A DNA stretch of 41,527 nt, taken from positions 1-41,527 of the IMG/VR virus record IMGVR_UViG_3300019776_000736. The stretch is one strand, 5' to 3'. The notes below the pieces were generated by a model. It had not been told where the DNA came from. It was given only the letters and a program-made list of their open reading frames with translations, and searched no databases. Shown in pieces: positions 24,955-32,631 of this stretch (positions are counted from its first letter, which is position 1; every line of letters starts with the position of its first letter). The translations under genes were made by a program, and so were the position numbers. This DNA is from a virus.

Positions 24955-24981
24955 AAAAGAAACGGCCCGGTCAAGGGCCGT
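24955..24981 (-). terminator. Leftward terminator after SSB-like gene
   Basis: On the minus strand CGGCCC-TTGACC-GGGCCG is followed by TTTCTTTT. The hairpin (24963-24980) lies between the SSB-like gene and the small membrane protein gene, so expression of the polymerase pair would be by readthrough or a further promoter. Confidence 0.8.
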
Positions 24982-24998
24982 AAGTGGGTGGGATTAAA

Positions 24999-25988
24999 TC
25001 AGGGCGTCACATAGCCTTCTTTGATCAGCAGTTCCAGGCTCCAACCCTCGGCGGCCAGCATGCCCTCGATTGTCGTCCACGCCTTGGCCGTCGGCTGCGG
25101 GCCCGCTGGTGCTGCGGGAGCGGACGGTGCCGCCAGGAAGTCGGGCGCAGGCGTAACGACCGTACCGGCCGGAGCGCTTGGTGCCGGTGCAGCGACTGGC
25201 GCGGGCGTCACATAGCCTTCTTTGATCAGCAGTTCCAGGCTCCAACCCTCGGCGGCCAGCATGCCCTCGATTGTCGTCCACGCCTTGGCCGTCGGCTGTG
25301 GGCCTGTAGGTGCTGATGGCGCTGGCGCACTTGGAGCAGGTGCCGAGGGTGCCGACGCAGGTGCATTGGTCATGCCCCCGACCGGTGCAGCAGAGGCACC
25401 AGCGGGCGCTGCACTTTGACCGAAGCCGACCGCGGCGGCGTCCGGACCATCGCCCAGTTCGATCTCGGGACCGTATGCGTTGAATGCCACCATTGAATAG
25501 TTGGCGTACATGCCGGGACTATCCTCGGAAGAATTGAACGCTGTGCTGCCGAACACCTGGATGAAATAGCCCGGCTTGACTGCACCTTCTTCGACGATCG
25601 GTGCGGTGCCGTCCTTGTTGAAAATCTTCGGTAAGTACGAGCCGTTGAACCAGAGTACCCAGTGGCCGGGGAAACCCTCACGGTCGCATGGTTTTTTGCC
25701 CTTCTTGTTCGGGGTCGCGCTGTCACCGTCGGTTACCTTCCATGCAAACGTTGGGGTTTGGTGGATGGTCGGGGCGGCAGCGACAGCCTCGGCGAGGATG
25801 ACTTTACCCCACTCCGTGGCCTTCCAGTCTTGACCCGGGACCTTGGCAAAGGCTACGCCGAAGGACCATTCGGTGCGCGGCGAGCCGTCTTTGAAAGTGA
25901 ACGCCACGCCTTTGGAATTCTTCGTCTGACCCTTGTAAAGCGAGCCGCCGACGAGGCGGCCGACCGGGAACAAAATTTCTTTACTCAT
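24999..25988 (-). CDS. Single-stranded DNA-binding-like protein with duplicated C-terminal tail
   Basis: A 329-residue protein. The first 190 residues (beginning KEILFPVGRLVGGSLYKGQ, with WVLWFNGSYLPKIF and PGYFIQVFGS) look like the phage SSB group related to DUF2815 / T7 gp2.5. A Pro/Ala/Ser-rich linker follows, then a 34-residue module (GPQPTAKAWTTIEGMLAAEG to GYVTP) at 229-262, another linker, and an almost identical copy at 296-329, the exact C-terminus. The module resembles the A-x-G-W-x-x-x-x-L-I-x-x-G-Y tail of such SSBs, likely a contact site for polymerase or helicase. Its start overlaps the upstream nuclease stop. Confidence 0.8.
   Translation of the reverse strand: MSKEILFPVGRLVGGSLYKGQTKNSKGVAFTFKDGSPRTEWSFGVAFAKVPGQDWKATEWGKVILAEAVAAAPTIHQTPTFAWKVTDGDSATPNKKGKKPCDREGFPGHWVLWFNGSYLPKIFNKDGTAPIVEEGAVKPGYFIQVFGSTAFNSSEDSPGMYANYSMVAFNAYGPEIELGDGPDAAAVGFGQSAAPAGASAAPVGGMTNAPASAPSAPAPSAPAPSAPTGPQPTAKAWTTIEGMLAAEGWSLELLIKEGYVTPAPVAAPAPSAPAGTVVTPAPDFLAAPSAPAAPAGPQPTAKAWTTIEGMLAAEGWSLELLIKEGYVTP
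25002..25103. repeat. 102-bp direct repeat, copy A
   Basis: This is the second (C-terminal) coding copy of the SSB tail module. It matches 25203-25304 at an offset of 201 bases with one mismatch by my alignment (position 25098 versus 25299), which is synonymous (both Pro codons). Confidence 0.95.
25203..25304. repeat. 102-bp direct repeat, copy B
   Basis: This is the upstream coding copy of the SSB tail module, 34 codons long. Near-identity at DNA level, including third positions, points to a recent duplication or continuing gene conversion. Confidence 0.95.
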
Positions 25989-27121
25989 TGTGAGAACACC
26001 TGTTTAGCGAGACTTTCAGAAGTCCGGACCAGCTTGGCCGCTCCGGGTGTGTGGGAAGCGTATGCAGAAATGACGGACTCGTCAATTAGTTTTTTGGCCT
26101 GGGTCGGAGTGACCGCTTTCACCTCTTTACGCAGGTCGACACCCATCGCGTCGCCCATCATGACGACCTGTTCTACGGGTTTGATCCAGTCGGTGCTACC
26201 GCGACCGTGTTCGACCCCATAACCCGGCAAACTACCGCCACGTCGCAATTCGTAAAACCCCTGCTCCTGCAGACCAGAGAGCCGCGCTTTGATGGCCGCC
26301 AGTGCGTCCTCGAGGGTCTGCAGCTCGAGCGCTAGGGCTGGCCCCTTCAACTCGACAGCGGTCGCACGGTTGACGTACTCGGCCGCCGCGTAGCCCTTTG
26401 CCTGGAACGCCAGGCAGGCGTGTCGTCCGCGGCAGTGCTTGCAGCCCGGACCGGTCACGACTTCCGGATCGGCTTCGAGCGCTTTGATCGCCTGACTGGC
26501 GAGCTGCGCAATGATCGGATGCAGGTCGATGGCGGCGCACGTCCAAGATCGTGTGGTCCCGAGGACATGGTAGGCCCGGGGCTGGACGATCGTGATGACC
26601 ACCGTGATCTCTTCACGGCGCAACGTCGGGTCGGCTGCGAGCAGTTCAACAATGCGCCCCTCGACGTACTCGACGCACTGGATGTGCCGATATGCTTCGT
26701 GAAGGCCAAAGCCGAACTTGAAGTCGACCACGTGCAGCGTCTTGGCCCAAGGCACCCAGATGTCCGTGTCCGGTGTGCCGAAGCACAGTTCGTGCACCGA
26801 CGGGATGGCGACTCGACGTTCGACGTTGAGCACCGCGGCGGTTCCGGCATCGGCCAAGATGGCCTCGACCGCCTTGATCCATTCGTCCGCACCGTCGGCC
26901 ATACCCTGCGAGATGATCACACCGTTGGGTGCCGTGGCCCCGACCGGTGGGCGGGTGCCTTCGTCGGCCAAGTGTTCAGCACCCCACCAGTGGGCGGCCG
27001 TGCCTTCCTTGGACTCGACCGAGTCGCCTTCATCTGGGAACTGTGCCTGCATCAGCACCGACCCGGCACAGTGAATCAATTGCTCGCCGCTGGAAGGGGC
27101 GAAAATTGAATGGTCAGTCAT
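25985..27121 (-). CDS. Cas4/RecB-like nuclease, DUF2800 type, with probable Fe-S cluster
   Basis: A 378-residue protein with the PD-(D/E)XK layout: EGTAAH (residues 39-44), GTPDTDIW (115-122) and VVDFKFG (131-137, giving D133-x-K135). Cys18 in the N-terminal segment LIHCAGS plus Cys227, Cys230 and Cys236 in GCKHCRGRHAC form the one-plus-three pattern of Fe-S nucleases such as Cas4 and AddB. A role as 5'-3' exonuclease in recombination next to SSB is likely. AAGGTGG precedes the ATG, which overlaps the upstream stop. It also carries an internal promoter-like element at 26057-26085. Confidence 0.88.
   Translation of the reverse strand: MTDHSIFAPSSGEQLIHCAGSVLMQAQFPDEGDSVESKEGTAAHWWGAEHLADEGTRPPVGATAPNGVIISQGMADGADEWIKAVEAILADAGTAAVLNVERRVAIPSVHELCFGTPDTDIWVPWAKTLHVVDFKFGFGLHEAYRHIQCVEYVEGRIVELLAADPTLRREEITVVITIVQPRAYHVLGTTRSWTCAAIDLHPIIAQLASQAIKALEADPEVVTGPGCKHCRGRHACLAFQAKGYAAAEYVNRATAVELKGPALALELQTLEDALAAIKARLSGLQEQGFYELRRGGSLPGYGVEHGRGSTDWIKPVEQVVMMGDAMGVDLRKEVKAVTPTQAKKLIDESVISAYASHTPGAAKLVRTSESLAKQVFSQ
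26057..26085 (-). promoter_or_regulatory. Possible internal promoter with TGACGA-type operator (upstream of SSB gene)
   Basis: On the minus strand TTGACG, a 17-base spacer and TACGCT lie inside the nuclease gene, about 60 bases before the SSB-like start codon. The palindrome (26071-26084, TGACGGACTCGTCA on the plus strand) differs from the consensus in one arm position, and the GTTAG element is not kept. It may boost SSB expression; chance within coding sequence is not excluded. Confidence 0.45.
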
Positions 27122-27662
27122 TGGGCACCACCTTGCGGTAGCCGGCGTCGCAGAGTCGTTCAGCCATTACCAAATAATGCGATGCCTCGAAGGGCGCATA
27201 ATTGATTTCGCTGAGCATCTGAGCAACTACGGTTTCCCGCTCTTCCGCCGCTATCTGCTTGGGCGTGCGGATTGGGCGATATTTGAAGCCGTACTTATCG
27301 AATGCGCGGCGGCTCATATGGCATTCGCCTATCGGCCCTTGGAATACCACGTGCTCTTCACTGAAATACTTCAGCGTGAACGGCAGCCAGTCAGGGTTAG
27401 TATCTGTGTGAAAATAAGCTTCCACTGCAACATCAACCGGCGGCAGGCCTTCGCCGTTCCAGGTTGGTTGAACCTCAGTAACGGGCTTGCAAGGCTTCTC
27501 ACATTTTTTCCATACGCCACGCGGCTCCGTCATTTCGGGCCAGTAAAACCAATAACCCCGCTCGAATTTGTAGTACTGCACGCCGCCGGTCGAAACAGCG
27601 TAGCGGTCTTCACACTGGTGAGTTGCGCCCGCAGGTACCTTACCCCGTTCGTCTTTACCCAT
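27114..27662 (-). CDS. Unknown 182-residue phage protein
   Basis: A protein with KVPAGATHQCEDRYAVSTGG and an aromatic-rich YYKFERGYWFYWPEM region, then WNGEGLPPVDVAVEAYFH and a domain ending in two helices. The W-x-G-E-G-L-P-P-V pattern is frequent in phage hypothetical proteins. Function unknown. The ATG at 27662 overlaps the upstream TGA and has GGAGGTGT before it; a GTG one codon earlier is less likely. Confidence 0.75.
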   Translation of the reverse strand: MGKDERGKVPAGATHQCEDRYAVSTGGVQYYKFERGYWFYWPEMTEPRGVWKKCEKPCKPVTEVQPTWNGEGLPPVDVAVEAYFHTDTNPDWLPFTLKYFSEEHVVFQGPIGECHMSRRAFDKYGFKYRPIRTPKQIAAEERETVVAQMLSEINYAPFEASHYLVMAERLCDAGYRKVVPND

Positions 27663-28681
27663 CACACACCTCCGAGTTTCGCGTAAACCACCGGCACCAG
27701 ATCCGGACGCGCGCCGAGCAGCGGCAGGGCTGCCAGTCCGGCTTCAACAGCCGCGGCGCGGACCGCATCGAGCGAAGCGATCTTCCCGGCGGCGATTTGG
27801 GCCTGCGCCCAGATCATCAACTCGCCCAGGTTCTTAGGAGTAGTCGAGGCCGGTGCCGAAGCAGTGGGTGCAGCGGGCGCCGTCGGAGCTTGTGGAGCGA
27901 CCGGCGCAGGGTCGGCAGTAACTGAAGGGGTGGGGTCGGGCTTTGGGGCATCGGTCACCGGTGCGGCCGGTGCTGGGATCTGCATTGCCGCCAGCAGTTC
28001 CGCCTCGATACGCTTGGCTTCGATCTCGTCGCGGCCGCGCTTGGCGCGCCACAGACCGTCGCCTTTGTTGATGGACGGCGGAGTGGAGTGGATGCGCTTG
28101 TCGTGCGGCAGGCCGGCCTTATCGGTAACGATCCCCGAACTCGGGTTGGGTGCTGCGGGAGTGGTGGACGCGGGCGCAGTAGGTGCAACGGGCGCATCCG
28201 GTGACGGCGCTTGCGGAGCGACAGGTGCGACACCGTCCGTCGCGCCAGGCTTTGGGTCAGTGGTGATCCGGCCGCCGGATGCAGTGACCCGGGTGACGGG
28301 GGTCGAATCCCCGCCAGCGCCGCCGAACACCGTCGCGGCATTCAGTGGGCCGGTGGTGTCGCCGCCTGCGCTGGCCACGTTGCCATGCAAACGGAATTGT
28401 TTTTCTTCCGGCGTTTCGACGCGGTACGTCTTATCGAGCGTGCCGTCTTCTACACGGGTGAGGGTACAAGTCGCTTCGGTGCGCTGAACGACGGAGGCCG
28501 CAGCGTCGGCGTAGATATCAGTGGCACCTTCCCGGTTAGGCAGCCCGGCATAGAACGGATTCATGTCAGTGAGTTCGGCGTAAATCGTTTCGGTCTGGTC
28601 GGCCAGTTGAGTAAGGAACGCCGCGCCCAGTCGCAGGGCGGTGGCAGACAGGGGGAGGGTAAGTTGCACGGGATTGGACAT
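27662..28681 (-). CDS. Unknown Ala/Pro-rich protein
   Basis: A 339-residue protein with a short N-terminal domain (VQLTLPLSATALRLGAAFLTQLADQ), long Ala/Pro/Thr-rich linkers, a conserved central stretch GLPHDKRIHSTPPSINKGDG followed by LWRAKRGRDE, and a helical C-terminus. The central stretch with H-D-x-R-I-H and W-R-x-K-R-G recurs in phage hypothetical proteins located beside SSB and nuclease genes. It is the first gene of the leftward replication operon, downstream of the operator at 28734-28747. Function unknown. Confidence 0.75.
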   Translation of the reverse strand: MSNPVQLTLPLSATALRLGAAFLTQLADQTETIYAELTDMNPFYAGLPNREGATDIYADAAASVVQRTEATCTLTRVEDGTLDKTYRVETPEEKQFRLHGNVASAGGDTTGPLNAATVFGGAGGDSTPVTRVTASGGRITTDPKPGATDGVAPVAPQAPSPDAPVAPTAPASTTPAAPNPSSGIVTDKAGLPHDKRIHSTPPSINKGDGLWRAKRGRDEIEAKRIEAELLAAMQIPAPAAPVTDAPKPDPTPSVTADPAPVAPQAPTAPAAPTASAPASTTPKNLGELMIWAQAQIAAGKIASLDAVRAAAVEAGLAALPLLGARPDLVPVVYAKLGGV

Positions 28682-28719
28682 CGTTAAATTCTCGCTTGGG
28701 TTGGTTGACTTCGAGGCGA

Positions 28720-28748
28720 ATGGTGGGGCTAAATGACGACATCGTCAA
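28720..28748 (-). promoter_or_regulatory. Promoter/operator at the divergent junction (leftward replication operon)
   Basis: The minus strand reads TTGACGATGTCGTCATTTAG. The perfect palindrome TGACGACATCGTCA (plus strand, 28734-28747) overlaps the -35 TTGACG. The -10 at 17 bases is poor (CACCAT). It lies between the divergent genes at 28681 and 28766, so a bound regulator could affect both. Confidence 0.7.
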
Positions 28749-28765
28749 TAGGGAGTTTAGAAATT

Positions 28766-29083
28766 ATGAAGTTCATCAATTGGGAAAAACGCTGGATCAC
28801 CTTGATGGCTGCTTGCGTGTTGTTCGCACTGGCAATTGATGCCCGCGCTTACGATTTGCAGAAATGCGAATGGTTGGCGAACCAATCGTACAGTCAGGCT
28901 TGGCAACGTGATGCTGGTGTAAGCTTGGTTCAATTGAAAATTCTGATCCGTCGCAGTGACGAGCGCCCGGAGGTGCAAACTGGTTTGGTCGCTCTGGCCC
29001 GCTATGTCTATCTGCATTCGGAAATGTCCCCCGATCAATTGGCCGATGACTTGTTGCGCACCTGCCGGAGTTATGACCAGTGA
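28766..29083 (+). CDS. Secreted small protein of unknown function
   Basis: A 105-residue protein with a clear Sec signal peptide: KFINWEKRW, the hydrophobic core ITLMAACVLFALAI and the cleavage-like DARA before YDLQ. The mature part (about 77 residues) has two Cys and is mostly helical. I do not recognise it. A periplasmic protein at the start of an early rightward operon could act in superinfection exclusion, but this is inference. GGGAG ahead of the ATG at 28766 selects this start; the longer frame would start inside the operator. Confidence 0.75.
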   Translation: MKFINWEKRWITLMAACVLFALAIDARAYDLQKCEWLANQSYSQAWQRDAGVSLVQLKILIRRSDERPEVQTGLVALARYVYLHSEMSPDQLADDLLRTCRSYDQ

Positions 29084-30879
29084 CGTCGATGCCCAGTGTT
29101 GCCAGTTTACTGACCGGCGCTATCCGGCAGGCCACCGGAATAACCCTGCGGCCATATCAAGCGGACTTGCGGCGCCGGATCGATGCCTACTGGGCGGAAC
29201 ATCCGGACCACAATATCTGCATGGTGTTGCCGACCGGCGGCGGCAAGACGGCGATCGTGTCCGACGTCGTGTTGCACCACCGCGGTGGCTCACTCTGCAT
29301 CGCCCACCGTAACGAGCTGGTCAGCCAACTGTCGATGGCACTCGCCCGGTCCGGCATCCGACACCGGATTCTCGCCGACGAGAAAGTGGTACGGGCGATC
29401 ATCAAACAGCAGATCGAAAAGTTCGGCACCCACTTCCACTACGCTGCCGCCGACGCGGGCGTAGCCGGTGTGATGACCATGCTGGGTAAACGCGTTTTAA
29501 AGGAACACGGCGCTTGGCTGGCTGAAGTGACGCTGGCAGTCCCCGATGAATCGCACCATGTTCTACGCGACAATACCTGGGGGCGTGCATTGGCTCTCAC
29601 GCCAAAGGCTCGGGTGCTGGGCCCGACGGCGTGGCCGGGGCGTACGGATGGGAAGGGTATCGGCCGCCATGCTCACGGCGTGTTCGATGTGATCATCGCC
29701 GGGCCTTCCATGCCGGACTTGATTCGCATGGGCTACCTGACTCCCTTCCGGGTATTCTGCCCGCCGGGTGACTTTCACCGAGAGAACCTGGACGTCAGCA
29801 AAGGGACGCAGGAATTTACCGAAGCCAGTGTCAAGCGGGAGATCGGCAAGTCCTCGATCACTGGCGATGTGGTCACGCACTATCAACGGATCGTGCCCGG
29901 CAAGACGGCCTTCGTGTTCACGACTGACGTGGCTAACGCCACTGTCGTGTCCGACAAGTTCAACGCTGCGGGCGTGCGCGCCGCGGTACTGGATGGGAAG
30001 ACCGAAGTGGGTTTGCGGATCAAGACCATGGCCGCGTTCGAACGTCGGGAATACCGGGTGATCGCGAACGTCGCATTGTTTGGTGAGGGGACCGACATCC
30101 CCAACCTGGACGCCTCGATCATGGCCGACCCCACGCAGAGCTACTGCAAGTATTTGCAGGAGGCCGGGCGCGCAGCTCGTCTGTCGATCGAGTCGTCCAT
30201 CTTCGTGCACTGGGAGACCTATACCGACGAGCAGCGCCGGGCGTTCATTGCCGCCAGTGACAAACCGTTCGGCTATCTGATCGACCACGTGGGCAACGTC
30301 AAACAGCACGGGCTACCCGGCGCCCGCACGGACTACAGTCTCGATGACCGGGAACGGGGCGGCAAGAACAAGCCGGCCGACGTCATGCCCACCAAGACGT
30401 GCGCCAAGTGCACGGCCGAGTACGAAGCGGTACACCGGGCTTGTCCGTTCTGCAGCGAGGTCGCCATACCGGCTCAACGCAGCAGTCCGAAGTTCGTCGA
30501 CGGCGACCTGTTCGAACTGGACTTGTCCGCCTTGCAAGGTCTGCGTGATGCAGTGGCTCACGCCAATGACGCGCCTGGCGTTCCGTACGGTGCGACGCCG
30601 GCCATGGTGCAGAACGCCAGCAATAAACACTTTGAGAAGTTGCGGGCCCGGGCAGCATTGAACGAGTTGCGCGACGTGTGGGCGGGCTGGCGGCAGGCCG
30701 AGGGGGATACTTCGTCGATGGCGATGCGCCGGTTCTACCACACGTTCGGCGTTGACGTGTTGACTGCGCAGACCTTGAACCGTGCCGACAGCCAGGCGCT
30801 CACGGAAAAGATTCGCACGGTCTTGACGAAGTCGTCAGTTAGGTCTAGTGTTCCGCTTGTCCACAATGAGGAACTGTGA
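29080..30879 (+). CDS. DEAD/DEAH-type SF2 helicase
   Basis: A 599-residue helicase of the SSL2/RecQ-like phage type. Walker A is LPTGGGKT (50-57, Lys56); motif II is PDESHH (155-160), a DESH variant of DEAH; motif III-like TAWPGRTDGKGIG at 183-195 has Trp where TATP is usual; motif VI is QEAGRAAR near 360. A CAKC/CPFC zinc element lies near 440. The C-terminal region is helical. It starts at a GTG overlapping the upstream TGA with CGGAG before it; ATG 29089 is an alternative. Likely an origin or recombination helicase that partners the VRR-NUC nuclease downstream. Confidence 0.92.
   Translation: MTSMPSVASLLTGAIRQATGITLRPYQADLRRRIDAYWAEHPDHNICMVLPTGGGKTAIVSDVVLHHRGGSLCIAHRNELVSQLSMALARSGIRHRILADEKVVRAIIKQQIEKFGTHFHYAAADAGVAGVMTMLGKRVLKEHGAWLAEVTLAVPDESHHVLRDNTWGRALALTPKARVLGPTAWPGRTDGKGIGRHAHGVFDVIIAGPSMPDLIRMGYLTPFRVFCPPGDFHRENLDVSKGTQEFTEASVKREIGKSSITGDVVTHYQRIVPGKTAFVFTTDVANATVVSDKFNAAGVRAAVLDGKTEVGLRIKTMAAFERREYRVIANVALFGEGTDIPNLDASIMADPTQSYCKYLQEAGRAARLSIESSIFVHWETYTDEQRRAFIAASDKPFGYLIDHVGNVKQHGLPGARTDYSLDDRERGGKNKPADVMPTKTCAKCTAEYEAVHRACPFCSEVAIPAQRSSPKFVDGDLFELDLSALQGLRDAVAHANDAPGVPYGATPAMVQNASNKHFEKLRARAALNELRDVWAGWRQAEGDTSSMAMRRFYHTFGVDVLTAQTLNRADSQALTEKIRTVLTKSSVRSSVPLVHNEEL
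30823..30851 (+). promoter_or_regulatory. Promoter with TGACGA-type operator (ahead of nuclease operon)
   Basis: TTGACG (30823-30828), a 17-base spacer and TAGTGT (30846-30851). The perfect palindrome TGACGAAGTCGTCA (30824-30837) covers the -35. It lies in the last codons of the helicase gene, 28 bases before the next ATG, so it would give separate control of the genes from 30879 on. Confidence 0.8.
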
Positions 30880-31139
30880 TGAAACTCATCGACCTGATCG
30901 AACTGCTGTTCAAACGGGCGCCCGTTCAATTCGAGCCGGTGCCTTGGCGCGGGCCACTGTCCGAGCCCCTCCCGGTTGCCGAGTACTATTTTCCAACAAC
31001 TGAACCCGGCTATCCGCTAGCGGGCTGGCACATCCACTACGCCGGCCGTGACCGCTACGAGTGGGTCAGTCGCCCCCGGGTGGTGACAGGCCGTCGATCG
31101 GGCTTAGTGCTGGCACCCGGCGGGGGTCTTTTCCGGTGA
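30879..31139 (+). CDS. Unknown 86-residue protein
   Basis: A protein with an N-terminal helix (KLIDLIELLFKRAP), a Pro-rich middle and a C-terminal WHIHYAGRDRYEWVSRPRVV strand region. GAGGA six bases before the ATG supports the start. The stop overlaps the next gene (GTGA). Function unknown. Confidence 0.65.
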   Translation: MKLIDLIELLFKRAPVQFEPVPWRGPLSEPLPVAEYYFPTTEPGYPLAGWHIHYAGRDRYEWVSRPRVVTGRRSGLVLAPGGGLFR

Positions 31140-31609
31140 ACTTCATGGACTGGGCGGTCGAAGCGGGCCTGACCATGGAACAAATCCGAAGCTACCAAAT
31201 GCACGTCGGCACCTACGACGAGCGGCTTACCGATGGCGTCGGCGGGAGTGAGTCGGCAGTGGTCAAGCGTTGCCAGGTGCAGGCATCCAAGATGGGCGGC
31301 CGGCTGTGGCGCAACCACAAGGGCGCGGCGGTGCTGCAAGACGGGACGTTCATGCGCTACGGCATCCTCAACGAGTCGAAGCGGATCAGTGACGAGATCA
31401 AGTCGAGTGACCTGATCGGCGAGTACCCGCTGCTCATCACGCCCGAGATGGTCGGCACCACCATCGCCCAGTTGTGGCTCGTCGAGGTCAAGGAACCCGG
31501 CTGGCATTTCACTGGCGATGCGCACGAAATGGCGCAACTTAAATTTCTGGAGTTCGGGTTGGCCGCTGGCGCCCGGGCTTGTTTCGCAACGTCCGAGGAG
31601 GACATATGA
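31136..31609 (+). CDS. VRR-NUC domain nuclease
   Basis: A 157-residue protein of the VRR-NUC (PD-(D/E)XK) group: ESAVVKRCQVQASKMGGRLW with Glu39, RNHKGA, SSDLIG with Asp92, LWLVEVKEPGW with Glu117 and Lys119, and QLKFLEF with Gln134. Stand-alone VRR-NUC proteins in phages are thought to resolve branched DNA. Located downstream of the SF2 helicase, it probably acts in recombination-dependent replication. It starts at GTG 31136 overlapping the previous stop; an ATG at 31145 is an alternative. Confidence 0.9.
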   Translation: MNFMDWAVEAGLTMEQIRSYQMHVGTYDERLTDGVGGSESAVVKRCQVQASKMGGRLWRNHKGAAVLQDGTFMRYGILNESKRISDEIKSSDLIGEYPLLITPEMVGTTIAQLWLVEVKEPGWHFTGDAHEMAQLKFLEFGLAAGARACFATSEEDI

Positions 31610-32400
31610 CTATTGAACAAACACTGGCCGAGCGTGGCGAACGTTACGGTAGTTTCGAGGAACACGCCGAGATTGCGCAGGGTCTTCAGGAATTGATGCG
31701 AGGCACTGGAGGCTGGAAGAGGCTGGCAGCTGACCAACGTCAGGCACTGACCGTCATCGCCGACAAGATCGCCCGCATGCTGAACGGGCAGCCGGCATAT
31801 CGCGACAACTGGCATGACATTGTCGGGTACGCAAAACTGGTTGATGACCGGATGGCGCGGGACGAACCGAAAGCGCCGGTGGTGCCAGTGCGCCCCGCGG
31901 CTACACCCAGTGTCCCGACGCTTGAGGTTGACTGGGGTTCTCAACCGTGGGCGACCCACCTGCTTTCGTCTCGAGGCCGACAGGTGTTTGCCGAACTGGA
32001 GGATGGCGAGTATTTCGGGCCTCCGTCATCTGACGTAGGGTACGGTCGGTTGCAGTATGTGGTCAGTCTTGCCCCGATGGCGTTTAAGGTCATCGCTACC
32101 CGGCCAGGTTACGCGGGGCCTAAGACACGCAAGGTTGACTTATCAGCAATCGCCATTCCCGAACCTGAAGCAGGGCAAGTGGACTTCGCGGCCCGAGACT
32201 GCGCAGAACCCGCCCCCGTTTACCCAAGCCGCCCAGATGGCGGCCGCTGGCGCGACAACCGCTCGGCTGGCGCACCGCTTGACATGTCTGAGGAAATTGA
32301 AGCGGTGCTGATGAACGGCGACCGGGTATCCCAGCCGGCCCACTCGCTGCACTGGGGACAAGACGTATCCGTCGGCGTAGCCTGGTGGCGGTTCGCATGA
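31606..32400 (+). CDS. DUF6378-like protein with C-terminal extension
   Basis: A 264-residue protein. Residues 1-95 (LAERGERYGSFEEHAEIAQG, then LAADQRQALTVIADKIARML, NGQPAYRDNWHDIVGYAKLV) match a small all-helical family often seen in phages (DUF6378). Residues 105-264 form an unrelated C-terminal region with Trp-rich ends and no family I recognise, so the protein may be a fusion. GAGGAGGAC before the ATG at 31606 is a strong site. The stop overlaps the next start. Confidence 0.8.
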   Translation: MTIEQTLAERGERYGSFEEHAEIAQGLQELMRGTGGWKRLAADQRQALTVIADKIARMLNGQPAYRDNWHDIVGYAKLVDDRMARDEPKAPVVPVRPAATPSVPTLEVDWGSQPWATHLLSSRGRQVFAELEDGEYFGPPSSDVGYGRLQYVVSLAPMAFKVIATRPGYAGPKTRKVDLSAIAIPEPEAGQVDFAARDCAEPAPVYPSRPDGGRWRDNRSAGAPLDMSEEIEAVLMNGDRVSQPAHSLHWGQDVSVGVAWWRFA

Positions 32401-32612
32401 TCTGGGTAACGGCGTACGATCCAGTCACCCGCGAGGCAACAGCCGACTCGACCGACTCGGGGTTCGATAGCCTGGCCACGGTCGAGGCAGTCATGGGGCC
32501 GCCACTGGCTGCGGGCAAGCGTTGGGTGACCTACCCAGACGGCGTGGCGTTCAGCGACTTTCCGTTTCGATTGACGAAGCCGTCAGATAGTGGCTACCAT
32601 GCGGGCAATTGA
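32397..32612 (+). CDS. Unknown 71-residue protein
   Basis: A small protein (IWVTAYDPVTREATADSTDS and ending TKPSDSGYHAGN) with a Trp/Tyr pattern but no clear family. The ATG at 32397 overlaps the upstream stop. The 3' end of the gene contains the promoter for the regulator, so its last codons are constrained by the operator. Confidence 0.6.
   Translation: MIWVTAYDPVTREATADSTDSGFDSLATVEAVMGPPLAAGKRWVTYPDGVAFSDFPFRLTKPSDSGYHAGN
32571..32600 (+). promoter_or_regulatory. Promoter with TGACGA-type operator before the TetR-like gene
   Basis: TTGACG (32571-32576) followed after 17-18 bases by CTACCA/TACCAT. The operator TGACGAAGCCGTCA (32572-32585) matches the consensus with one imperfect position. 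Transcription would start near 32606, ahead of the ATG at 32632. An operator at the regulator's own promoter suggests autoregulation. Confidence 0.75.
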
Positions 32613-32631
32613 ATCGGATCGGAATATCGCC

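Noticed and set aside
28211-28687. Plus-strand frame opposite the Ala/Pro-rich protein, with Cys and Gly clusters
   Set aside because: It is an antisense product of repetitive Ala/Pro codons and has no start context.
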